A DNA stretch of 6,715 bases from Syntrophomonadaceae bacterium (GTDB lineage: Bacteria > Bacillota > Dethiobacteria > DTU022). Within the stretch, counting starts at the first letter, position 1; each line of letters begins with the position of its first letter. Below the pieces are notes generated by a model that was not told the origin of the DNA, did not search any database, and saw only the letters and a list, made by a program, of their open reading frames with translations. Position numbers and translations under genes: made by a program. Shown in pieces: positions 1 through 4,963 of this stretch. Location: contig PWMM01000262.1 of the NCBI GenBank assembly GCA_003558195.1, positions 1 through 6,715 on the forward strand, written 5' to 3'.

Positions 1-1
1 C

Positions 2-466
2 CAGATGATTGACTCAGACGCTCTTAAAGGTGACGCCTGGCATCACCGCAGTGATTCTCTATCATCAGGCCTGGTCCTGGTAGCTTTAGCAGGTGGGTAT
101 TTTGGTTTTCATGCTCTTGACGCTCTTTTCGGTATCGCGATTGCATTTTTCTTGATTTATACAGGCCTTAAAATTATGCATCGCTCGTATAACAAACTGC
201 TGGGTGCTGCTCCCAACAGTGAACTTAAGCAAGGAATTGTCAACTGTGCAATGGAAATCAAAGGAGTTATGGATGCTCACCGCCTGGAAGTTCATGATTA
301 CGGGTCATGGAAGGTAATTACCATTCATGTCGTTGTCAGCGGCTACCTCAGTCTAGATGAAGCGCATGAAATTGCTCAAACAGTGGAAGATCATGTCAGC
401 AGCAAGTATCATTGTAATGCCATAGTTCATCTCGATCCTGCTAAAGAACATTCCGCGCAAAGCTAA
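2..466 (+). CDS. Cation diffusion facilitator (CDF) family metal exporter, C-terminal part (5' truncated)
   Basis: This is the C-terminal part of a CDF transporter, a family that exports divalent metals such as Zn2+, Fe2+ or Mn2+ in exchange for protons. The frame is already open at the window edge, so the first four transmembrane helices lie outside. Numbered from the first ATG in the window (position 5), residues 10-20 carry the family motif DAWHHRSD. Its H13-xxx-D17 pair matches the HxxxD of helix 5 that forms half of the transport metal site and fits a Zn/Fe-type exporter. Two hydrophobic stretches (about residues 21-37 and 39-57) are helices 5 and 6. Residues about 75-146 form the cytoplasmic ferredoxin-like domain, ending in the usual VHLDP-like strand. 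The ATG at position 5 is an internal methionine, not the start. The metal cannot be fixed without the helix 2 residues. The gene is convergent with the glutaredoxin-like gene. Confidence 0.93.
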   Translation, partial: QMIDSDALKGDAWHHRSDSLSSGLVLVALAGGYFGFHALDALFGIAIAFFLIYTGLKIMHRSYNKLLGAAPNSELKQGIVNCAMEIKGVMDAHRLEVHDYGSWKVITIHVVVSGYLSLDEAHEIAQTVEDHVSSKYHCNAIVHLDPAKEHSAQS

Positions 467-481
467 TACTATTTTAAGCTT

Positions 482-506
482 AAGTAGTGGCAGAACCACT
501 TCTTTT
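482..506 (+). terminator. Probable weak intrinsic terminator of the CDF gene
   Basis: An imperfect hairpin begins 16 bases after the CDF stop codon. The left arm 482-490 pairs with the right arm 496-504 (five pairs around AGTGG/CCACT, one T-T mismatch, three more pairs), with a CAGAA loop. The right arm runs into a short T stretch, TTTT at 503-506, interrupted by a C at 507. The stem is weak and the T tract short, so termination may be partial. Confidence 0.45.
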
Positions 507-604
507 CGATTGTAAAAGCCTTTATTAAATTCGCAAACCGACTTTCTAGAGATGATTAGCACCCACCACGATAACAAACCTGAGCAGTTGCAGTATCGTT
601 ACTT

Positions 605-631
605 TTTAAGGGCGCCACCGGCGCCCTTAAA
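605..631 (-). promoter_or_regulatory. Candidate bacterial SECIS element (selenocysteine insertion hairpin)
   Basis: Read on the - strand, TTTAAGGGCGCC (631-620) pairs perfectly over 12 bp with GGCGCCCTTAAA (616-605) around a three-base loop GGT (619-617). The stem starts 11 bases after the in-frame TGA, the same spacing as the minimal hairpin of E. coli fdhF. The loop begins 23 bases after the TGA and has G in its first two positions plus a U, as expected of bacterial SECIS loops recognised by SelB. The stem is longer and the loop smaller than in fdhF. No T tract follows on the - strand, which argues against a plain terminator for this gene. On the + strand a loosely T-rich stretch (632-643) follows, so it may also help end transcription from the CDF side. 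Confidence 0.72.
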
Positions 632-633
632 CT

Positions 634-852
634 TTATATTTTTCAACCTCCTCCACCAAAACCAATACTCTTTACCACTCCATCCTCAACTAGCACCGGG
701 ACTTTATCAGCTTTATAGTCCTGGCGGGCTTTCTTTAAAGCTTCCCGGTCCGTGCTAACATTATGAAGTCTGTAATCTGCTCCCTTTTTTTTAAGTACCT
801 CAATCTGCTTTTCGCAGTACGGACAGCCATTTTTCACATAAACCTCGAGCAT
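634..852 (-). CDS. Glutaredoxin-like selenoprotein with a C-terminal Sec-Lys-Ile tail (TGA read as selenocysteine)
   Basis: This is a small thioredoxin-fold redox protein. Residues 1-13 form the first strand and the active site C10-P-Y-C13, the classic glutaredoxin CPYC. V51-P52 is the expected cis-proline, followed by strand VLVEDGVVKSIGF. A conventional reading stops at the TGA at 645-643 after 69 residues ending FGGGG. The frame continues with Lys (AAA), Ile (ATA) and TAA, and a perfect hairpin starts 11 bases beyond the TGA. I therefore call TGA as selenocysteine 70, giving 72 residues. I recall a group of glutaredoxin-like proteins named for a Uxx-stop (or Cxx-stop) ending, which this tail matches. 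The Gly-rich tail takes the place of the glutathione-binding GG loop of ordinary glutaredoxins, so Sec70 could sit beside CPYC; that is inference. The start is supported by AAGGAGG (866-860), seven bases upstream. The gene is monocistronic, with its own promoter. The fold is certain; selenocysteine insertion is very likely but unproven. Confidence 0.85.
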
Positions 853-859
853 AATAGTT

Positions 860-866
860 CCTCCTT
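860..866 (-). promoter_or_regulatory. Ribosome binding site of the glutaredoxin-like gene
   Basis: AAGGAGG on the - strand (866-860) lies seven bases before the ATG at 852-850. It is a near-perfect Shine-Dalgarno sequence, which fixes the start and shows that the short gene is translated. Confidence 0.9.
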
Positions 867-995
867 AGAGTAATGCTTTATTCGTAATTCCTAAACTTAT
901 GTTGCCCTGATCCTGTAATTACTGCTTTAGAAAGCTGCAGCGATCTCGATTTTTTAAAAGGCAACCCCACAAAACATAGCCAAGCTGATGCCTTT

Positions 996-1024
996 ATTAT
1001 ATTAACCACGCCCGGGACTGGCAA
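996..1024 (-). promoter_or_regulatory. Sigma-A-type promoter of the glutaredoxin-like gene
   Basis: On the - strand, TTGCCA (1024-1019, five of six consensus bases) is followed after 17 bases by TATAAT (1001-996, perfect). Transcription would begin near 989, leaving a leader of about 135 bases before the ATG. That leader could fold: GTTGCC and GGCAAC (near 966-961 and 905-900) are complementary and enclose a smaller GC-containing hairpin region. I could not match it to a known riboswitch. Confidence 0.7.
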
Positions 1025-1029
1025 GGACA

Positions 1030-1074
1030 ATGGCAGCGCTAACATATAAATAAAATAGTATTACCATCTGCCAT
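1030..1074. repeat. Seven-base inverted repeat ATGGCAG / CTGCCAT
   Basis: ATGGCAG (1030-1036) and CTGCCAT (1068-1074) are exact reverse complements separated by 31 AT-rich bases. The first arm overlaps the duplicated decamer. The arms may be protein-binding half-sites rather than an RNA hairpin, because most of this DNA lies upstream of both transcription starts. Confidence 0.35.
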
Positions 1075-1090
1075 GAAAAGATAGTTCATG
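1072..1090. repeat. Short inverted repeat CATGAA-N7-TTCATG upstream of the nadE promoter
   Basis: CATGAA (1072-1077) and TTCATG (1085-1090) form a perfect dyad with a seven-base spacer. It is centred about 40 bases upstream of the nadE -35 box, a position suitable for an activator site. No known operator consensus was recognised. Confidence 0.35.
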
Positions 1091-1117
1091 CCTCAAGACT
1101 GGGACAATGGCCCTACC

Positions 1118-1146
1118 TTGACTTTAAGGCTCAATTTAATTATAAT
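1118..1146 (+). promoter_or_regulatory. nadE: Sigma-A-type promoter of nadE
   Basis: TTGACT (1118-1123, five of six consensus bases) and TATAAT (1141-1146, perfect) are separated by exactly 17 bases. Transcription should start near 1153, giving a leader of about 85 bases that contains the terminator-like hairpin at 1185-1224. Confidence 0.85.
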
Positions 1147-1184
1147 TTCAGCCATAACTGACTGGCATCTTAAACGGGAAATCG

Positions 1185-1224
1185 CTCACGGGGAAACTCT
1201 CCTTCCCGTGGGTTAATTTTTTTT
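1185..1224 (+). terminator. Terminator-like hairpin in the nadE leader (possible attenuator)
   Basis: The core stem is CACGGGGA (1187-1194) paired with TTCCCGTG (1203-1210), with one G-T pair, extended by 1185-1186 with 1211-1212. TTAA and then eight T bases (1217-1224) follow. The T tract ends directly at the GGGAGG of nadE. Because a strong promoter lies only about 40 bases upstream, the hairpin is inside the nadE leader and should end some transcripts before the gene. An upstream ACGGGAA (1174-1180) can pair exactly with TTCCCGT (1203-1209) and competes for the same right arm. No ligand-binding fold was recognised. Confidence 0.6.
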
Positions 1225-1230
1225 GGGAGG
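1225..1230 (+). promoter_or_regulatory. nadE: Ribosome binding site of nadE, deciding a TTG start
   Basis: GGGAGG lies eight bases before TTG at 1239, the correct distance. The next in-frame ATG (1251) would be 20 bases away. The TTG start is therefore preferred and yields the family's usual N-terminus MRIAMAQLNP. Confidence 0.8.
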
Positions 1231-1238
1231 TATATCAA

Positions 1239-2888
1239 TTGCGGATTGCCATGGCCCAGCTTAACCCAACGATTGGAGCACTGGAGAAAAACCTGAGAAA
1301 TGTAATAACCCATTATCAAGAAGGTTTAGAAAAGAAAGCCGACCTGGTTGTTTTTTCAGAGCTTGCTCTAACCGGATATCCACCTCGCGACCTACTCAAT
1401 TACAAAGGATTTCTAGACAAAGAAAGAGCACTTATTGAAGATGAGCTAATACCTTTGACTGCTCAAAGCGGTGTTCCAATCATCATCGGTGCCAATCACC
1501 GTCAGAATAACAGGCTTTATAATGCCGCTCTTTTCCTGGAAAAGGGAACAATTAAATCGATCCACTTAAAAACCCTGCTACCATATTTTGATGTCTTTGA
1601 TGAAACCAGGTACTATACCAGTTCACCTGGTGGGCAGGTTGAAATGCTTGGCAATCTGCCAGTTGCCATTACAATCTGTGAAGACATCTGGAATGATATG
1701 AGCTATTTTAATAATCCGCTCTATGATACCAACCCCCTGGAAAAGCTTTCTGCCCAGGGCCCTCGTTTGATTATTAACTTATCTGCTTCTCCTTATCATT
1801 ACGGTAAACATACCCTAAGGGAAGATATGCTGCCTTTCCTGGCTCAAAAATATGACAGTGCCATATTATACTTGAACCAGGTGGGCGCCAATGATGAGCT
1901 TGTTTTTGACGGTTCCAGCCTGGTTTATAATAATCGTGGGGAATTGCTCTACCGGGGCCCTGTAGATCGGGAAGAACTATTCCTGGTAGAAACAGCAGAC
2001 CTTTTTACACCAGCTGAACTGACAGTATCTCCTGATCGGGACAGCATTGAAACCGTCAAAACTATCCTGGAAATGGGAACCAGGGACTATTTTGCCAAAA
2101 CCGGCTTCAAAAAAGCCGTGCTGGGACTAAGTGGCGGGATTGATTCAGCCGTAGTTGCCGCCCTGGCAGCAAATGCCCTGGGTCCGGAAAATGTGCTCGG
2201 AATAATAATGCCTTCACCTTATTCCAGCAGGCACAGCAAAGAAGATGCTCTGGAACTGGCCAAAAACCTGGGGATAAAGAGCCGGGTTATAAGCATCAAT
2301 GAACCTTTTAATACTTTTATCAAGCTATTAAATGATCAGAAAAATCCTGTAATGGACCTGGCGGAAGAAAACCTGCAAGCACGACTCAGGGGTTTAATCC
2401 TCATGCAAATATCAAACCGGGAAGGACACCTGGCCCTGGTTACCGGCAACAAATCTGAGTTAGCTGTAGGTTACAGTACCCTTTACGGGGATATGGCCGG
2501 TGGCCTGGCTATACTTTCCGATGTTCGCAAAATGATGGTGTATGAGCTGGCCCATCATATCAACAAACTACACGGAAAAGCAGTCATCCCTGAAAGCATT
2601 ATTCAAAAAGCACCTTCCGCGGAACTAAGGCCAGACCAGAAAGATGAAGATTCCCTGCCTCCTTACAAGTTCCTTGATCCAATCCTTGAACTATACCTGG
2701 AAAAAAACTATTCACCTTCAGAGATTATCGCAGAGGGTCATGATGAAGAAACAGTTAAACGTGTCATCAAGATGGTCGATACAGCTGAATACAAGCGGCG
2801 CCAGGCTGCCATAGGGCTTCGGATTTCCCCTTACTCCTTTGGTGCTGGCAGGCGGGCTCCTGTTGCCAGGGGCTTTGAACACTATTAA
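1239..2888 (+). CDS. nadE: Glutamine-dependent NAD+ synthetase
   Basis: The enzyme performs the last step of NAD+ synthesis: ATP-dependent amidation of nicotinate adenine dinucleotide with ammonia released from glutamine. Residues 1 to about 260 are a nitrilase-type (CN hydrolase) glutaminase domain with its catalytic triad visible: E41 (FSELALTGYPPRD), K111 (LKTLLPYFDVFDE) and C147 (ITICEDIWND). Residues about 270-549 are the synthetase domain, with the ATP-pyrophosphatase loop SGGIDS at 298-303, the ENLQAR helix near 377-382 and TGNKSE at 402-407. The length of 549 residues suits the shorter bacterial two-domain type. Translation starts at TTG. A consensus promoter and an attenuator-like hairpin precede it. 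mnmG follows 95 bases downstream and may be co-transcribed. All key residues are present, and I see nothing broken. Confidence 0.97.
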   Translation: MRIAMAQLNPTIGALEKNLRNVITHYQEGLEKKADLVVFSELALTGYPPRDLLNYKGFLDKERALIEDELIPLTAQSGVPIIIGANHRQNNRLYNAALFLEKGTIKSIHLKTLLPYFDVFDETRYYTSSPGGQVEMLGNLPVAITICEDIWNDMSYFNNPLYDTNPLEKLSAQGPRLIINLSASPYHYGKHTLREDMLPFLAQKYDSAILYLNQVGANDELVFDGSSLVYNNRGELLYRGPVDREELFLVETADLFTPAELTVSPDRDSIETVKTILEMGTRDYFAKTGFKKAVLGLSGGIDSAVVAALAANALGPENVLGIIMPSPYSSRHSKEDALELAKNLGIKSRVISINEPFNTFIKLLNDQKNPVMDLAEENLQARLRGLILMQISNREGHLALVTGNKSELAVGYSTLYGDMAGGLAILSDVRKMMVYELAHHINKLHGKAVIPESIIQKAPSAELRPDQKDEDSLPPYKFLDPILELYLEKNYSPSEIIAEGHDEETVKRVIKMVDTAEYKRRQAAIGLRISPYSFGAGRRAPVARGFEHY

Positions 2889-2892
2889 AGAG

Positions 2893-2924
2893 AGGCTTTT
2901 GAAACTGTGACATTTCAAAAGCCT
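2893..2924. repeat. Perfect 12-bp hairpin between nadE and mnmG
   Basis: AGGCTTTTGAAA (2893-2904) and TTTCAAAAGCCT (2913-2924) are exact reverse complements around an eight-base loop, starting four bases after the nadE stop. The downstream sequence, TACTATGCTGG, has no T tract, so it is not a canonical intrinsic terminator. It may stabilise or process the nadE mRNA end, or terminate weakly. A small palindrome CTGGTGCCAG (2932-2941) follows. Confidence 0.6.
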
Positions 2925-2947
2925 TACTATGCTGGTGCCAGGTATCA

Positions 2948-2965
2948 GTTAAAAAAGTTAAAAAA
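2948..2965 (+). repeat. Tandem 9-base repeat GTTAAAAAA x2 upstream of mnmG
   Basis: Two exact copies of GTTAAAAAA lie head to tail just before the weak AAGG (2964-2967) that may serve mnmG. AAGG is 16 bases from the ATG, longer than usual, so mnmG initiation may be weak or depend on the A-rich leader. No clear promoter was found in the 95-base gap. Confidence 0.6.
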
Positions 2966-2983
2966 GGTAGCTGAACAAAGAAA

Positions 2984-4963
2984 ATGGCAAGAAATAATAA
3001 TACTCTACTAAACCAGGACAATACCAATAAGAAAACAGGATATGATGTAATTGTCATTGGTGCAGGCCATGCCGGATGTGAAGCGGCCCTGGCCGCATCC
3101 AGGTTAGGATGCCACACTTTACTGCTATCACTAAACCTGGATATGGTTGCATATATGGCCTGTAATCCTTCCCTTGGCGGACCTGGCAAAGGCCACCTGG
3201 TCAGGGAAATCGATGCCCTGGGAGGAGAAATGCCCAGGGTAGCAGACAAAAACATCTTACAGGTTCGCATGCTTAATACCGGTAAAGGGCCGGCTGTCCA
3301 GGCTTTGAGAGCTCAAATCGACAAATGGGGTTATCAACGCTCAATGCGTGTGGTCCTGGAAAAGGAACCGAACCTGTTGATACGTGAAGATATGGCTGAA
3401 GATATTGTAGTTGAAAAGAGCACGATCAGCGGAGTTAAAGGGAGAAGCGGCGCTTTTTACCCGGGCCGAACGGTGATCGTTTGCAGTGGTGTTTATCTGG
3501 GTGCTGAGCTCTTTTTAGGAGATCATCACTTTAAGGCCGCCCCGGGCAGCCTGACCCCTTCTTATAACCTGGCAAAAAGCCTGCAAAACCTTGGCTTAAG
3601 CCTGGAACGTTTTAAGACGGGAACACCGCCCCGGGTCTATGGCCGCAGCATCGATTTTTCAAGGCTTGAGCCTGTCCATGGCTATCCTGAAGAGTCCGGT
3701 TTTTCCATAGCTACCAAAAGGGTTCCCACCACCCAAGTTCCCTGCTGGATTACCTATACCAACTCAAAAACTCACGACATTATTCGTGATAATTTTTCAC
3801 AGGCCCCAATATACAGCGGCTTGATAAAAGGAGCCGGTCCCCGGTACTGCCCTTCAATTGAAGATAAAGTGGTAAGATTTGCTGATCGGAATCGTCATCC
3901 CATTTTTATTGAGCCCGAAGGACATAATATTGACGAAATGTACCTGCAGGGGATATCAACCGGTTTGCCTCCCCGTATCCAGGAGGATTTTCTAAAAACG
4001 ATCGAAGGTCTAAGTAATGTAGAAATAATGCGTCCGGCTTATGCCATTGAATATGATTATGCCCCACCCATTCAATTAAAAAATAGCCTCGAAACAAAAC
4101 CAGTCAGCAACCTGTTCCTGGCCGGACAAATTAACGGAACCACCGGTTACGAAGAAGCAGCCGCCCAGGGGTTGATCGCCGGAATTAATGCAGCTTTACT
4201 ATTAAGAAATCAGGCCCCCCTGGTTTTAAAACGTAATGAAGCTTATATTGGAGTAATGATTGACGACCTGGTAACCAGGGACGTCCAGGAGCCTTACCGG
4301 ATTTTTACTTCCCGCGGTGAATACCGCCTGTTACTGCGTCAGGACAATGCCGACCTGCGCTTAACAGAAAAAAGCAGATCCATCGGCCTGATCGATGAAG
4401 AGCGCTACAGGTTGCACCTGGAGAAAAAGATCTTTATTGAAGAGGAAATGAGCCGATTAGAAAAAACCAGGCATAACCCGGGAAGCTCAATCGAAACTTT
4501 TTTAGCAGAATATAAGTCATCAACTCCCAAACAACCAATCAGCGCCCTGGAGCTAATCAGGCGGCCGGAAATTAGCTACCAGGCCTACCTGGATTGGGAA
4601 AACAATGATCTATCCGACCTGCCCCCGGGGACCATTAAGGAGTTGGAGAACCAGATCAAGTACGCCGGCTACATTGCCAAACAGGGTCTGGCAGTGGAAA
4701 AAACAGCCCGGATGCACGATAAAATAATTCCGGAAAACTTCGATTACCAAAAAGCTAAAAACCTATCCAGTGAAGCAAGGCAAAAGCTGGAAAAGCTGCG
4801 CCCTGCCACAATCGGCCAGGCCAGCCGGATGGAAGGGGTTACCCCGGCCGATCTTTCAGTCCTGCTTCTCTACCTGGAGCGCCCCGATATCTTGAAAAGC
4901 ATGCTAAAAAACAGCCCGGAAAATGCAAGTAATGGGGAGGAAGCTAATGGGTGTTCACATTGA
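2984..4963 (+). CDS. mnmG: tRNA uridine-5-carboxymethylaminomethyl(34) synthesis enzyme MnmG (GidA)
   Basis: MnmG is the FAD-dependent partner of the GTPase MnmE. Together they install the carboxymethylaminomethyl (or aminomethyl) group on C5 of the wobble uridine in tRNAs for split codon boxes, using methylenetetrahydrofolate and NADH. The FAD-binding motif GAGHAG is at residues 26-31. The family block CNPSLGGPGKGH follows with C60, and C289 is in GPRYCPSIEDK; these match the two conserved functional cysteines of E. coli MnmG (C47, C277). GQINGTTGYEEAAAQG is at 381-396, EYRLLLRQDNADLR around 446-459, and the C-terminal tRNA/MnmE-binding helical domain includes IGQASRMEGVTPAD. The protein has 659 residues against 629 in E. 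coli, with a polar, Asn-rich N-terminal extension of about 18 residues. The ATG is the first possible start because an in-frame TGA lies at 2972. The 3' end overlaps the radical SAM gene. mnmE and rsmG, common partners, are not adjacent. Confidence 0.97.
   Translation: MARNNNTLLNQDNTNKKTGYDVIVIGAGHAGCEAALAASRLGCHTLLLSLNLDMVAYMACNPSLGGPGKGHLVREIDALGGEMPRVADKNILQVRMLNTGKGPAVQALRAQIDKWGYQRSMRVVLEKEPNLLIREDMAEDIVVEKSTISGVKGRSGAFYPGRTVIVCSGVYLGAELFLGDHHFKAAPGSLTPSYNLAKSLQNLGLSLERFKTGTPPRVYGRSIDFSRLEPVHGYPEESGFSIATKRVPTTQVPCWITYTNSKTHDIIRDNFSQAPIYSGLIKGAGPRYCPSIEDKVVRFADRNRHPIFIEPEGHNIDEMYLQGISTGLPPRIQEDFLKTIEGLSNVEIMRPAYAIEYDYAPPIQLKNSLETKPVSNLFLAGQINGTTGYEEAAAQGLIAGINAALLLRNQAPLVLKRNEAYIGVMIDDLVTRDVQEPYRIFTSRGEYRLLLRQDNADLRLTEKSRSIGLIDEERYRLHLEKKIFIEEEMSRLEKTRHNPGSSIETFLAEYKSSTPKQPISALELIRRPEISYQAYLDWENNDLSDLPPGTIKELENQIKYAGYIAKQGLAVEKTARMHDKIIPENFDYQKAKNLSSEARQKLEKLRPATIGQASRMEGVTPADLSVLLLYLERPDILKSMLKNSPENASNGEEANGCSH
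4934..4940 (+). promoter_or_regulatory. Ribosome binding site of the radical SAM gene, inside mnmG
   Basis: GGGGAGG lies six bases before the ATG at 4947 and within the last codons of mnmG. The earlier in-frame ATGs at 4923 and 4932 lack a site of their own and the second overlaps this one, so 4947 is the likely start. Confidence 0.82.

Larger units (their letters stand above)
1025..1111 (+). repeat. Duplicated decamer GGACAATGGC, one copy near each divergent promoter
   Basis: GGACAATGGC occurs at 1025-1034 and 1102-1111. Both copies are preceded by GACTGG-like sequence (1016-1021 and 1097-1102), so the second looks like the first with about four bases missing. The first copy abuts the -35 box of the glutaredoxin-like gene and the second ends six bases before the -35 box of nadE. 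This placement suggests a shared regulator site, but the regulator is unknown and chance is possible. Confidence 0.4.
853..1238. other. Divergent regulatory region between the glutaredoxin-like gene and nadE
   Basis: No convincing coding region lies here. The stretch holds the two divergent promoters, a duplicated GGACAATGGC, two inverted repeats (1030-1074 and 1072-1090), the leader of the glutaredoxin-like gene, and the attenuator-like hairpin of nadE; these are listed separately. No T-box motif or recognisable riboswitch core was seen. Confidence 0.7.

Noticed and set aside
643..645. TGA as the true stop of the glutaredoxin-like gene
   Set aside because: The two-codon extension to TAA, the Gly-rich tail and the correctly spaced GGU-loop hairpin together make selenocysteine more likely. 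A stop reading stays possible if the genome lacks Sec machinery.
552..758. Open frame of 68 codons on the + strand
   Set aside because: It lies antisense to the glutaredoxin-like gene, which has a family motif, an RBS and a promoter; the + frame has no RBS and no recognisable domain.
853..990. Known riboswitch in the leader of the glutaredoxin-like gene
   Set aside because: Some complementary segments exist, but they match no class that I know, so only a promoter and leader are called.
1153..1238. T-box or known NAD+ riboswitch in the nadE leader
   Set aside because: No T-box consensus and no recognisable aptamer core; the leader before the terminator is too short for a T-box.
2984..3040. 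A later start for mnmG that removes the Asn-rich N-terminal extension
   Set aside because: There is no in-frame ATG, GTG or TTG with a better ribosome binding site before the FAD-binding motif.
2767..3270. Open frame of 167 codons on the - strand across the nadE-mnmG junction
   Set aside because: It runs antisense to two well-defined genes and through the intergenic hairpin, with no family resemblance.
4923..4934. Upstream ATG codons (4923 and 4932) as the start of the radical SAM gene
   Set aside because: Neither has its own ribosome binding site, while GGGGAGG is correctly spaced for ATG 4947.
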